DNA of 64,000 nt from Hydnum rufescens UP504 (GCA_014904985.1 MU128942.1:1-64000), one strand, 5' to 3'; shown: positions 1 through 11,153, counted from the stretch's first letter. Notes: generated by a model from the letters alone, not told the origin. A program made the numbers and translations.

Positions 1-395
1 TGTAGCACATGCTGTACCAGAACTTGCCCCAGTCCACCCCAGCAACCAGTTGTGGAAATGGAAGTAGATGATGAACATGAAATTGAGAAAATGCGGCCAC
101 AAGAGGCTAAAAAGGGCCCAGAAAAGGAGCCAAAAAACCAGCCTATGTTCCACATTTTCCACCACCCCCAGTCATTTCAACTCCATTTCTTGATGCAAGG
201 ACAAGACTCCATCAGCTGATACCCAGAAACCCAAAGAGAAACATCCCCAAGTGGTGATATTGCAAAGAAATCATAAACCCAAGGAACCACTCCCAAAAGA
301 ACAGCTTCCAGCAGAAGAAAAGACAAAGAATGTTAAGTTCAAAAACAACATTCAACAGGAGGACATAGAAATGGAAGTGGACTCCAGAGAAACAT
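1..395 (+). pseudogene. Gag/linker remnant of Gypsy element GyA
   Basis: The stretch upstream of the GyA protease reads as a charged, Lys/Glu/Pro-rich polypeptide on the plus strand, interrupted by stops. It resembles the low-complexity linker between Gag and protease in the related element GyD on the minus strand. The 5' part of the element lies outside the window. I see no zinc knuckle here. It is a decayed coding remnant, not a functional gene. Confidence 0.5.
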
Positions 396-1154
396 TTGCC
401 TAAGAGTGGACCAGCATTCAAGTTTACAACAGAGTTTCAGGATGTGTGTGAAGACAAGGAAGTGGTAAAAAAGGTATTAAATAAAAAGATAGAAATATCT
501 TTAGGGGACTTTCTTAGAATAGCACCTGGGCCTGCTAAGTTGTTTGCTGCAGGACTAAAGTTAAAAAGGGAACCAACAAACAAGCATAGGGACCCTCTTA
601 CTGTGAACTCTGCAGCATATGAAGAAGGAGAAATTAGTGAATCATCAGATGAATCATCGGAAGAAGGATCAGAGCTTGAAGAAGATGCAAAGGAACCTTG
701 GGAATGGTTGTATAGGGCTCATCTGATCCATGCAAAACCAAGGAGGATGTTCATGGTGGCCACAGGGAAGGTTAATGGCAAGGTGATGGGAAGAGAAGTT
801 GTGTCTCTTATGATTGACTCAGGGTCCAAATTGAATCTAATTTCAAGTGATGCCATGGAAAAGCTGAACATCCCAATGGATCATGATGGAGAATGTTGGT
901 CACTTCAAGGAATCAATAGTGGACCTGAACCTCTACTAGGATGTTGTCGAGATGTCCAAGTAGAAATAGGTGGAATACGTTTTGACCATCATTTCTTTGT
1001 AAAAAATGGAAAATTTGCGGACCATGATGTCTTGTTAGGTCAACCTTGGCTTATGGATATGGGTGCCCAGATATCATATGGAGTAAAAGAAGGAAAAGGA
1101 GGAATGACGATCCAGGCTTTCCAGAATGGAGATATGGACCAATCATCAGACTAA
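396..1154 (+). pseudogene. Retropepsin-like protease domain of GyA
   Basis: A 252-aa open frame carries a retroviral-type aspartic protease. The catalytic Asp-Ser-Gly triplet is at about residues 141-143 (MIDSGSKLN), followed about 75 residues later by the hydrophobic VLLGQPWL segment usual for Ty3/Gypsy proteases. An acidic Ser/Glu-rich linker (EEGEISESSDESSEEGSELEED) precedes it. The domain matches the protease of GyD (35474-36043) in layout and wording, but here the active-site DSG is intact. The first ATG is internal to the ancestral polyprotein, so 396 is not a true start. The surrounding frame is broken by stops on both sides, so I call it a pseudogene fragment with a locally intact domain. 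CpG dinucleotides are very rare here, as expected of an old methylated copy. Confidence 0.8.
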
Positions 1155-2651
1155 TGCAAGCACTAGTGAATGAATCAGGGGAAAGACAAAGCTAGTCAAC
1201 TCCATTTCAGTCATTCCACCAAAATCACCTACAGAACAAGAACCCACCAGCACAACAGAAGAAGAGCTGATGTTGGACCAATATCAGAGAGTGAAAGCCA
1301 CCCCATCATATAGTTCATTAAAAGGAGATGCTCCTTCAATCCCAACATTTGGAAGAGAACTTTCAGAAGCCTTATGACTCCCAGAGGTAAAGAGGAAGGT
1401 TGAAGAATTGAAGGAAAACAAGTATGTCATGGATGCTTTGGTGAACAAGCATGGAATTGCTGCAAGAAATCTACAAAATGCATGGAGATCATCAGCCTCA
1501 TTTGCAGAAAACAACCTTGAAGCTTGCATACAGAAGACTATAAGAAGCCACCTGCCTCAAGAAATAAGTCAAGTAGCCAGCCAACACTTAGCCCAGATCA
1601 TACAGACCAACCATAAGACAAAGTACAAGACAGTGGATAAGAAGAAAAATCCTGTTCCACTCAGAGTAACACAGAGATCAGTCATATGAGAACCATACAA
1701 GGATTTGCCATCATTAAACCTTTCCCCATTGCCTATGCATCCTCCACAATTAAAGGACTTTCAATACACCAAGAAATTAACACCAGAATGGATCAAGAAG
1801 ATCATTTCAAACATACCTAATGATTTTCTGACAGAACAAGAACTTGATTTGCTTCTCATGTGGTGGCTCAACAAGAAAAAGGATTGGCTTTTGATGAATC
1901 TGAAAGAGGGATCTTCAAACCTGAATATTTCCCAGATTATGTTATGGAAACCATTCCTCATATACCATGGGAATTGCCCCCCATCAAACCTCCTAAGGTG
2001 ATTGTAGCTCAAATGATACAAATGATCAAAGAACAGTTGGCAGCAGGAAAGTTTAAAACATCCTGGTCTTCTTATCATTCTCAGATGTTTGCAGTGGCCA
2101 AGCCAAAAGGTGGTTTTTGAATTGTTCATGATCTTCAACCCCTCAATGCAGTGTCAGTTAGAGATTCAAGTCTACCTCCAAACATCAATGATTTTGCAGA
2201 CAGCTTTGTAGGACACTCAGTGTACATTGTTGCTGACCTGTTTGCTGGATATGATGGATGATGAGTGGCAGAAGAATCACAAGAATTGATGACATCAGAT
2301 TCACCATTGGGACCAGGAAAGTTAACATCGTTACCTCAAGGGTATACCAACAGCATGCAAGAATTTATGCGGACAGTAAGGCACATGATCAAACCAATGA
2401 TTCCACATGAAGCAGATGCATTTGTTGATGATGTAGCTGGAAAAGGACCAAAGACAAGATACAAGGATGAGCCAATCCCAGAGAACCCCAATATTTGACA
2501 GTTTATTTGGGAGTTTGCACATACAGTGGATTGATTGTTTGCAACCTTTGCAGAAGCTGGATGTACAGCCTCAGGGAACAAGCTGGTCCTAGCAACACCA
2601 TTGGTCAATATAGTAGGAAATGTGTGTTCAATGGAAGGAAGACACCCTCAC
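1155..2651 (+). pseudogene. Reverse transcriptase region of GyA, broken by stops and cut by an LTR at 2652
   Basis: The plus strand continues from the protease through a spacer into reverse transcriptase, in several open pieces separated by stops and frameshifts (about 1408-1689, 1705-2001, 1860-2120, 2121-2263, 2265-2498, then to 2651). Recognisable RT features are a VHDLQPLNAVSVRDSSLPP block, SLPQGYTNSMQ, and the catalytic box FVDD at 2421-2432. FVDD is a variant of YXDD that GyD also has. The coding then stops abruptly at the LTR beginning at 2652. RNase H and integrase of the same element resume at 11154, so this gene is split by about 8.5 kb of inserted or mis-joined sequence. Confidence 0.8.
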
Positions 2652-3230
2652 TGTCAGGGCCACGCTGCGATGAGAGCACCAAACAAATATAGACACGGAT
2701 AAGTCCGACTAGGTCCGGCGTAAGTCCGGCTCAGTCCGAAGGAATCCGGGCAAGGCTGAGGTAAGGGGAGTGGAGGAGAACAGAGGAGAGCTCCAGCAGC
2801 CCGGAAGGGTCTAGGCGGAGGTGAGTACGACGGTCCTTAAGCTCGAGGAGTCAACTGGACCACACTTGGAACTGTAGTCCGGGGTAATAGCGGAAATCCT
2901 GAGAGACCAAAGCTGAGGCCTCTGGACTTCGCCCCCGGACTACTTATACAGGATAGCTATACTACGAGGGGAGTGATCATCAAGGGGGAGGGTGGTTACA
3001 AGGGAGGTGGAAACAGGAACAGGGGAGCGGCCAGGAACAAGGACAGGTACTAGCGTGGGTAACTCGGAATCAAAGGAAATGAAAGAGAAATGAAACATGA
3101 CAGAACGAACTCGGAAGCAAACGGAAACAAACAGAAACAAGGAGAAATAAACTGACGGAGCCCGGAGAGCACCGGAGACAAATCGGAAGCAAACCGGAGT
3201 TATCGGAAAAGAAGCGGACGAACCCTGACA
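2652..3230 (-). repeat. LTR of Gypsy element GyB (3' LTR, minus orientation)
   Basis: A 579-bp segment bounded by the short inverted ends TGTCAGGG and CCCTGACA. On the minus strand it is preceded by a polypurine tract, so it is the 3' LTR of a minus-strand element. It is rich in TCCGG motifs and shares an AATCCTGAGAGA..C block with the GyC LTR at 3914-4760, so the two families are related. It interrupts GyA reverse transcriptase. The left flank is CTCAC, but the matching target duplication on the far side was not found. Confidence 0.75.
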
Positions 3231-3243
3231 TTACCCCCTCTTA
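3231..3243 (-). other. Polypurine tract of GyB
   Basis: On the minus strand the sequence TAAGAGGGGGTAA directly abuts the LTR start TGTCAGGG. Such a purine run is where plus-strand DNA synthesis is primed in LTR retrotransposons, and it fixes the orientation of GyB. Confidence 0.65.
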
Positions 3244-3313
3244 AGCCCGTTCGTCCCGAACGGGCAAGACGGATCGATCCGCGGAGACAGCCGGAGAATT
3301 TTCCACTACCATC

Positions 3314-3913
3314 ATGTCCAACCCTCGTAGATCTAAACTCGATGAGGCTCGTATTCATGCAGAAGAGGCTGCGCAGGCCCTCCAGGAGGCCCAGGAGGAG
3401 GAGGAGGAGCGTGTAGCGGAGGAGGAGCGGAAACAGGAGGAGGCGAGGCGTGAGGCCGCGAGGTGCAAGGCTGTGGCGGAAGCCAAGGCAGCTGCAGAGG
3501 CTAAGGCCGCTGTGGAGGCTAAGGCCAAGGCGGACGACCTTGCCAGGAGGATCCGTGAGGATCCTGCGCTTATGCCGTGAGTTCCGTGTGTTGTTCTCTG
3601 TCCATGGCACCTTGGTGACGCGTTCCAGGTCTACGGTGTGTTTCCGCTGCGTCCAACAGCGGATTCGCTGCGTTCCGCAGGCGGATAAGCCTGGAGCGCG
3701 GGCGTGCCAGGCGTGCTTCATGGCGAAGGCTCGATGCAACTTGGGCAAGGAGGGAGGGTCCGGGGCGGAGACGTCGGCGGCTGGGCAGAGTCGTGCTCGT
3801 GCTCCGACGCCAGGAGTTCAGCAACGATTGGCCGTGGCTGCGGAGCAAAGTGCGCTAGCACATAAACGGTCCGCGGAGGCATTGGAAAGGCAGGCACGGG
3901 CTGTGGAGGAGAT
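3314..3913 (+). CDS. Antisense accessory gene of GyB: coiled-coil plus Zn(II)2Cys6-like cluster, truncated
   Basis: This gene lies on the plus strand inside a minus-strand Gypsy element, next to its 3' LTR. Exon 1 (3314-3576) encodes about 88 residues of highly charged Ala/Glu/Arg coiled-coil. A 52-bp intron (3577-3628, GTGAGT to CAG) joins in frame to exon 2. Exon 2 begins with cysteines spaced C-X2-C-X6-C-X11-C-X2-C-X6-C (CFRCVQQRIRC ... CQACFMAKARC), the spacing of the fungal Zn(II)2Cys6 binuclear cluster, followed by another Ala/Arg/Glu helix. The GyC LTR starts at 3914 and cuts the gene, so the reading frame beyond that point is LTR sequence. A homologous antisense gene sits in the same place in GyE (41774-44476). 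DNA binding is inferred from the cysteine spacing only; it could be structural. Confidence 0.7.
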
Positions 3914-4760
3914 TGTCAGGGCGACACTGCCGTCGAAGCCACAAACAGAAAGAGGAAAGAGATTAATTAACCACACGCTATCGCAGTGGGAATCCTGAGT
4001 ATACACCACACAACAAGGGACACACAAGTCTCGCACCTATCGCAGTGGGAATCCTGAGAGATCGAAACTGGTGATCCCCCAACTGCGAAGGGCTATAAAT
4101 ACTATTTCCTGCACACAGCCTCCAACCTTCCAGAGCCTTCCGCCGTCTTCCATAACCTTCCGGATCCTCCTAGAATGCCGGCTCCACAGCCCATCAGTCA
4201 GCCTCCACAGCCACCATCACTAAGCCTCACTAAGCTGACGCAGCCGTGTTACGAATCCTGTGCGCACCTCCACATGGCTATGCCCCAACTTCCATATGTA
4301 TCCCCCTTAGCGTATGTACTTCCAAGGCAGTGTACGCCTGGGTACTCCAAAGGTGTCCAAAGTGTCAAATGACTGTAATGACGTGGATGGAGTACGGATT
4401 GGGACAGGTGATGTGGATTCAGGGACTGGGGGTAGAGGAGGAGGAGGGGGAGTCTGGATTGGCAACTCCATGGACTCACGTGGGGAGCGAGGGAACGACA
4501 GGTGCTGACAAGGGCGCCAATGCTGCCACTGGTTGGCTACCCAGCCCATAGCCTGCTGGCCGAGGCCTGATAGAACAAGGGCAATAATAATAAGAGAAAT
4601 GCCAATAATGGCAAGGATGACAATAACCCCCGTAGTGAATGGAGGGAGAGAGGAGACAAAAGCATTTGAGGAAGTAGGCGCCATATGATAGAGTCGATGA
4701 AGAATAATACTCTGATGGGTAAGTCCTTAGGCGGAAGCAAATGTCAATTTGATCCTGACA
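3914..4760 (-). repeat. LTR of Gypsy element GyC (3' LTR, minus orientation)
   Basis: An 847-bp segment running from TGTCAGGGCG to GATCCTGACA (plus strand), adjoining a minus-strand polypurine tract and pol. It is inserted into exon 2 of the GyB accessory gene. A TATA-like stretch (GTATTTATAG on the minus strand, near 4090-4105) is a plausible LTR promoter. Its left end resembles the start of the GyB LTR (TGTCAGGGC.ACRCTGC). Confidence 0.7.
4307..4684 (-). CDS. Small predicted membrane protein encoded inside the GyC LTR
   Basis: A 125-aa open frame lies wholly within the GyC LTR, in the same orientation as pol, starting about 75 bp inside it. It has a short polar N-terminus, one strongly hydrophobic segment at about residues 18-42 (TGVIVILAIIGISLIIIALV...), then a Pro/Ser/Thr-rich tail. 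This is the layout of a single-pass membrane protein. I do not recognise a family. LTR-internal ORFs can arise by chance, and no homologue is visible in the window, so function is unknown. Confidence 0.35.
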   Translation of the reverse strand: MAPTSSNAFVSSLPPFTTGVIVILAIIGISLIIIALVLSGLGQQAMGWVANQWQHWRPCQHLSFPRSPRESMELPIQTPPPPPLPPVPESTSPVPIRTPSTSLQSFDTLDTFGVPRRTLPWKYIR

Positions 4761-4775
4761 TTACCCCCGTTTAGG
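4761..4775 (-). other. Polypurine tract of GyC
   Basis: The minus strand reads CCTAAACGGGGGTAA and then enters the LTR (TGTCAGGATC). The tract overlaps the pol stop codon. Confidence 0.6.
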
Positions 4776-6170
4776 ACTCGGCGTCACAACGAGTTTTCCT
4801 TGAGTCCAGTCAAATAAAGTATGCTGGGGGACCTCAGTAAAATTTTCGAAGTGGGTGAAAGGTAGGGTATCCCAGATAGCAGTGGCAATACGACGTGGGG
4901 AGTTTGGATGGAGGCGATGGAAATCATCCAGGAGCCGTTTAGAGTTGCCGAGGTTTGATTCTGGTTCCCAACTGTTTTCCTCGGGGCCATAGCCTTTCCA
5001 TTTAACGAGGTATTGCAGTTTTGTACGATAGAGACGACTGTCCAAAATTGTCTCAACCTCATATTCGGTGTCACCCTTTGCTGTAATGATTGGGTTGGGT
5101 ACTGGGGGTTGACGTTGCTCAGGAATACGATCAGGAATGAATGGGCGGAGTTTGCTGACATGGAACACTGGGTGGACTCGTTGGAAGTTCTGGGTGAGTT
5201 TTAGCCGATAGGCTGATGGTGAGATAACTTTGTCAATTGGGAAGGGACCAAACCACTTGTCATCAAACTTCTTGGTAGGGCGTGTCATTGTGATGTTTTC
5301 TGCATCAAGCCAAACTTTATCCCCTTTTTCATAACTGGGTGCAGTTTGGCGATGAGCATCATAGAAGCGTGCCATGTCATGTGCTGCTTGGCGAAGAGCA
5401 GACTTGGCCTCTTCTGTGGCTTGCTTCATACGTTTCACAAACTCGTCAACAGCTTCCAGGCGGGTTTCCCGAGTAGGCTCTGTGCCCAGATGTGGGTGTT
5501 GGCCTGTATCGAGTTCAAAAGGAGAGTGTCGGGTGGCAGAGTGAATGCGATTATTATAGGTGAACTCTGCTAATGCCATCCAGTCATACCAATCATCCTG
5601 CCTCTCATTGACGAAGAGGCGTAGATATTGTTCGATTTCCTGATTGACTCGCTCAGTCTGACCATCAGTTTGAGGATGGTATGCCGTAGACAGGGAAGTG
5701 TGAATGCCAAGGAGACGATTGAGTTCCTTCATAAAGGAGGATGCAAACTGGGGTCCCCGATCACTGATAATCTCTTCAGGTAAGCCATGATGCTTCCAAA
5801 CATGGTCACGATAGAGTCGAGCAAGTCCTACAGAGTCAACCTCCTCTGTAGTTGGGATTGCATGCATTCATTTTGATAGGCGGTCAACCACTACCCAAAT
5901 TGCATTATATCCCCGACTGAGTGGAAGGCCTGTGATGAAGTCTGTGGTGACGATTTGCCATCGATGATCTGGAACCCGATTTGGGTTGGAGTTTCCCCTA
6001 GGTGAGCCATGCGTGGGGAATCGTTTTAGTGCGATGCATTCTGTCGCCACCCCCGTACATAGTCGGCAATATACCGTGCTGGATTCCTGCGCCACCAGTA
6101 AAATTCGGCGAGTGGGACGTGGCTCAACTGTCTTCCATCGGACCAGGGTGCCCAGCACAGGAGTGGTCAT
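4761..6170 (-). pseudogene. Gypsy integrase with C-terminal chromodomain, GyC (one in-frame stop)
   Basis: The minus strand encodes the integrase catalytic core followed by a chromodomain. The DDE residues are visible in TTDFITGLPLS, ISDRGPQF and GQTERVNQEIEQY, and all three appear intact. Downstream are the VWLDAENI...W.GPFPI segment and a chromodomain (EYEVETILDSR, YLVKWKGYGPEENSWEPESNL). Chromodomains of this class are known to direct insertion to heterochromatin. The TAA stop directly abuts the LTR at 4760, and the polypurine tract overlaps the end of the gene. One TGA at about 5866-5868, just after VVVDRLSK, splits the frame. The N-terminal zinc-binding region (CRLC) is poorly preserved. 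This is the best preserved integrase in the left part of the window. Confidence 0.85.
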
Positions 6171-7745
6171 GATGACCTTGCAATTTCATGTCGCAACTTG
6201 GGTTGCATGGGACATAAACTTTTCCCTCGGAGGAGGATAAGCCCCCATCAGATACAACCCCCAACCATCCTCCTCAGATCCATCCAGATCCTTATTGCCT
6301 TAAGCCACGTGGACTATTCTAAGTCCTTTGAGGTCACGGATCCCTCCACTGGAAATCAGGCCCAAGACCCTATATGGGCACAGCTTTCTGTTGCCTTAAT
6401 CTGGAAGAGCCTTGGGTGGGAGAAGTCTGATTTTGGTTATCCTTTCTCCCCATGATGAATGATCAGCTCGTGCGGAGATAAGCATCAGCTTTTAGTGGAA
6501 ACTCGTTTCCAGGGTGGTGGGGGATGTGGGAAATCAACGGATAAGAACAGGGGAACAATGTGCCTGTCGCCGAGCTTGAGAGATTGGGACCGCTCATGAA
6601 AGATAGACAAGATTGCCGGTGATCGGTCAAAGATTTTCTACTGGAGTGTGGCCGCTGATCCCTCGAGGAGGGTGTCGAAATTCTTGTAAGCCATGGGCAT
6701 GGATTGCCAATAGCTCCTTTGTCGTGGATTTCAAATTTGCCGGCTTCCACGATCATTGAGACTTTTGGAAATAAATCCCACGGGGTCGCACTGTCATCAT
6801 CCTTAGCTGGGAGAGGACAAGCCCGCAGCCAAAAATCAGAAACTATCTGCTTCCAGACGGGTCAGGGTCGATCAGCCATCAGCGGATTCACAAGAATGGG
6901 GCGTTGAGGTGATGGCTGCTCTTTAGATTGATCAAAGGCCTTCTTTGATTCCTCAGCCCATTTCCATGGGTGCATCTTTCCGAGTGCGGAGTTGGTGAAG
7001 GGGATGGGCAATATGTGAGAAATTTTCGATGAAGCGTCGGTAAGTTGCAAAGCCAAGGACATGATTGAACTCTTTGGACTGTTGTAGGAGATGGCCCACT
7101 TCCGAGACTTCCGGCAAACCCTTAACGGGATCCATCAACTTTCCTGGGGATAGGATAAGTCCCGGAGATACTCCACGGTTTCAGCTCTTGAAGGTGCACT
7201 TTTCAGCCTTGAGAACAGATTATTTTCTCGCAGGATTTGGAGGCTTTTCGGACTACCTCGTATGTTGTGTGAGTGTTTCAGTAAAAAACCAGAATATGTC
7301 ATGTACACGGCTACCACTTCCTTCTGCGACAAGTCTTTGAAGAGGTGACTTCATCATGGTTTGAAAGGTGGCAGGAGCATATTTACGTCGCCCAAAGAAC
7401 ATGCAAGGGCTTCAAGAGTCCTCGGTTGGTGTGGAATGCTGCCTTCCATTCGCTCCTTTGCGCATCGAATATTGTCTGTAGCCCATCGCCGTCCAACTTG
7501 GTTTAAGAACTTGGCCCGAGTGACTCGATTTAAGATGTCTGTACCAGGGGGGAGGAGGATAATTCATTTTCACTGTAGGCAGTGTTGAGCTTCGAAATTC
7601 CTGGACAAAGCGTTTAGGCCTCCATCCTTCTTTTTGACAAAGGAAGACAGGGGCAGCTCATGGGTGACTTGGATGGGCGGATTCGTCCAGTCTCTAGGTA
7701 CTCCTTCAAGAAGATCCAATCTCTATGCTGCTCATGTGGGGGATA
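6171..7745 (-). pseudogene. Reverse transcriptase / RNase H of GyC, heavily frameshifted
   Basis: Reading leftwards, the minus strand gives fragments typical of Gypsy RT in the right order but in changing frames: ETGRIRPSKSPMS near 7700, then SPGLILSPGKLMDPVKGLPEV, LGFATYRRFIENFSHIAHPL near 7000-7110, and APMEMG.. near 6950-6975. The catalytic YXDD box is not cleanly readable. Indel density is much higher than in the adjoining integrase, so this may reflect low-quality sequence as much as true decay. The 5' LTR and gag of GyC are not seen. Confidence 0.6.
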
Positions 7746-10660
7746 TATGGGTATAAATTTCACCCCAGTATGATGCAATGTCCCTTTTTTAGATGCAAAA
7801 AGTAGCCTATGCGTTCCCTTTTAGGGATCGTGTATAATCAGAAAAAAGAAACGTGGAGAGTTTTATTGGGAGATTAGATGGCTTAATATAGTCTAAATCT
7901 CTTATAAGTGATTTTGGCTCTCTATTATGCTCGATAAAGACATATCATGAGAGTCATTTGTTATTATAAAAGAGTAACTGTTATTGGGCACCATTTATTA
8001 CAAATGATGAAAGGCGCATGTGTTTCATATAAAATCGAGTCATTCTAATAGAATTGGTGCTTACATACAGATGGCAGGCGGGATGGAAATAATAGATACA
8101 GTCGTGGTAATGCATAATATTGACTCTATTCAGGGTGAAGGAAGACTATCAAAGATGCTCTCTCGCCTGTGCACCATCTTTCACTCGGTATCTCAACTGG
8201 GCAGATGCTACTCCTGGTCCTGTTATTTTCTATTAGAATAGAACTCACTGAGATACCCTAAGTGTTCTAAGATGTTATAGTTTACTATTCTAATAGTATA
8301 GGAGAGGCAAGTATTGTATAAAGTTGCCGACACCACTAGTAGAGCACATAGGAGAGTGCATGTCGGTGCAACGCGAAGACCAATGGAGGCGAAGCAGTTG
8401 TGCGTAGGTGTGTGAATTTACTTGATCGCACTTCCTCATTACACAGAAGAATCTTTATCTCTTTCGGGCCCGCTCAACTGTTGGAACGACGCTTGGAAGT
8501 GAAGTGCTCCATATCCACGCGCAGTGCAAATATGTCCGCGGTATGTGAAACTAGAGCTGGTCATTGATAAGGTATATATTGAGTCCTACCTATGGCGACT
8601 GCGCGGGAGGAACGATTGACCAGGTGTGCATCAGGAATCGCGATGAGGTGTTAAAGGGTATGCTAACTTAACGGAGATAGCAGTGTTTCCTATGGGCGTA
8701 AGTCGAGTACATATTAAAATAAACCCTACAGTCCTCCTTCAAGACAGGACGCGTAACATTCCGGGGAATTATACACAAATACAGGAATAACCTATCTCGC
8801 TCCAGTCTGCCACCTTGTATCCTGTTTTAACTCGTATGACTAGCGCTAGGTTGATGGGGTGGTCTCGCGTATGAGGTCCTACCAAGCCGATGATCAATAG
8901 CCAAGCTTTAGAATGAGACAAATAGGGCCATTGGGTGAGTGGAGCACCATACTACGATCGCAGGGTAAAATCCCTAAGTCCCATGACCTCCAGTTCAGAA
9001 AGCAAAAGTGAACTTTACTCTTTAGTGGTCGCCAAAGCGCATCATACGTCTAGAAAGAACGCTTCTTCTCGATGAGCCAGCGTCGTTGGGGTGCCATCGA
9101 TGTTGTAAATTGGGAAACGACGGGCTAACTGAGCGAGGAGTAGTACCGTAATGTTGATAAGGATGTTTTAGAGACCAGGTCTATATACGACAAATATCTA
9201 CTGATCGTATAATTAGAACATATCCTTGTCTGCTCCCAGAATATTCAGCGGCATCAATATCGCCATTAAGGTTTGTGTCTACTACTTGTTTCGTAGTAAA
9301 GGTTCTTACTGTGTTGGCCATATCGACGCTTCAACAATTTCTAATGGGATAGTGCAGAGTGCGTGAATTGGTGTGTGTAATAGATATAGTGTGGTGGGCT
9401 TGTGATAATGTACATACAGTTTATATTCTCTTTCATGATGGCCAATATCATAGATCAACTGATGAGATCAGAGAACGTAATCCGGTTTTGGGTCCTACAG
9501 TGTTACAATATAAAGAAGAATAGAGAGAGAATCGGTTATGTCGTAAAATACAGCGCCGTTATCCCTATTCAACTGTAGAGTGTCACGTCCTCTAAAAACC
9601 TGAGATTCTTGTCCCGATCACCTCATTTCCATTCCTCAGCAGATTTGGTGCAGAGTATCACGAGGTTTCTCATCACTTCCACGCGATCCCACTGCTCAGC
9701 AAGACAGACGTTCGTTAAATCATCTTGAATGGGCATAAAGGGTTTGTAGGCAGCTTTAATTTATTAAAGATAGATGAGCAGTGGAATTTAGAGGCTCATA
9801 TAGGCTCGAAGTCTCTGGTAATGGTTGCCCGGGTTTGTTACAATTCCTAGCAGTGTAGAGCGGCGAATCTGATAGCACGCGCGAATATTTTTTAGGTGTG
9901 AACGGGATCTACGAGGCGATATAGAGAGGCGCTCGTACGATACTCCTTGAAGAATGATTCTTAGATAGGTTGAGAGGTGGATGGAAAGATGTGGCGACAT
10001 GGTGCGCAGCAGCGCAGCGAAAGAGTTGTATGAATGTTTTGAGGATATTGTGCCAAGTGTGGGAGGTGTCGGATCTATAAGTCTTATTTGTCTCCTTGAC
10101 AACGAATTGATGCCTGTGTGCTGAAGGCGCTTGTGTGGGAGAGATAAAAGGTATGGCGGAAAAAGTGTTACTATGTATCTTTTTTTATACTAGAGCCAAC
10201 GAAATCTTTTTTGCATTTAGATTTGATGAGTTGCGTGGTTTCCTCCTTCTTGACTAAATAGGTGACATACCAGAGCTAGGAGCGTGTCTTGTATCGGTGT
10301 GGTGTAATGAGACTTTCGCTCGACCAAGCTACAGAGAGCAAGTTCCATGTATGTCAATAAGCATTACAAAGCTTGCATAAGGTCAGACTCTTTAATTGTG
10401 TATGTCCATGAGGCTATGATGTTACTGTCCCACGATATAGGGCCATCAATAGTTTTAACATAAAAGTAAGGCCTGTTAGTAATAGACTCCTCAAGTTCAT
10501 CTCATCCGTAAGTCATATCAGGAAGTACAGCATAAGTCTGGTGGACGGCATATGAGAATCCTTCGGATTACCAGCTGTCGACTCGCGATGATTACTGTTT
10601 ATAATTTTTATCGCAAAGAGGGCAGTAATGCCCTCCTATAGGTTAGAGGAAATAAGACAG
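7746..10660. other. Unassigned stretch, no recognisable gene or repeat
   Basis: Nearly 3 kb with no long open frame, no recognised protein motif, no visible tandem or inverted repeats, and no match to any other part of the window that I could find. It separates GyC pol from a mitochondrial-type fragment and ends at a gap. It could be mitochondrial intergenic sequence, host intergenic sequence, or poorly sequenced or chimeric assembly. Confidence 0.5.
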
Positions 10661-10782
10661 CGTTAAAAGCAAATGCTATAATGTAATGTTATAGATAGGC
10701 TATTTTTAGCTAACTTTAAAGAGTGCAGACTAACGTATGGGTGATTGTTTTGTTGTTGTTTATTTTTAGTATTTTTAAGGAC

Positions 10783-11128
10783 ATGAGAAAAATACCTAAT
10801 ATAAATTGAATAGAATGACTTATAGGGTTTTGTGACGCGGATGCTAATTTTCAAGTTTTCCCCAAAAAAAGAGAGTATCTTAAAAAAGATGGTAATGTTT
10901 CAAATTATTATAACATTGGGTATGGTTTTCATATAAGCTTATCTATTAAAGATCTGGATCTTCTTAAATCTATTCAAAATAATCTAAATGGAATAGGTCA
11001 TATTTATGTTTACAAAAATAGAGAAGAAGCTAGATTATCTATAACAAAAATTGAAGAATTAACTTGACTAATCTTAAATATCTTTGATCGTGCTCAACTT
11101 ATAACTCAACATCAAAAGGAGAGAGATA
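10783..11128 (+). pseudogene. LAGLIDADG homing endonuclease fragment, mitochondrial genetic code
   Basis: With TGA read as tryptophan, the plus strand is open from the ATG at 10783 (and upstream to 10720) to the gap. It reads MRKIPNINWIEWLIGFCDAD..., where LIGFCDAD is the first LAGLIDADG helix. HISLSIKDLDLLKSIQNNL, GIGHIYVY and ARLSITKIEEL follow, which is the standard order in fungal mitochondrial intron-encoded endonucleases. TGA codons at 10807 and 10816, and another near 11064, occupy positions where Trp is expected. That is the mitochondrial code, so in the nucleus the gene would be dead. The C-terminus is lost in the 25-N gap. It is either a nuclear insertion of mitochondrial DNA or a chimeric contig end. 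Such enzymes make site-specific cuts that spread their host introns. Confidence 0.85.
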
Positions 11129-11153
11129 NNNNNNNNNNNNNNNNNNNNNNNNN
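11129..11153. other. Assembly gap (25 N)
   Basis: A run of 25 Ns, the same length as the other two gaps, so probably a placeholder of unknown true size. Mitochondrial-type sequence ends on its left and GyA RNase H resumes on its right. Confidence 0.99.

Noticed and set aside
3200..3748. 182-aa minus-strand ORF
   Set aside because: Shadow of the GC-rich antisense accessory gene; Arg/Leu-rich without motifs, while the plus strand has the cysteine cluster and a spliceable intron.
10140..10660. Group I intron core upstream of the LAGLIDADG ORF
   Set aside because: I looked for the conserved core pairings and found none convincing; structure prediction would be needed.
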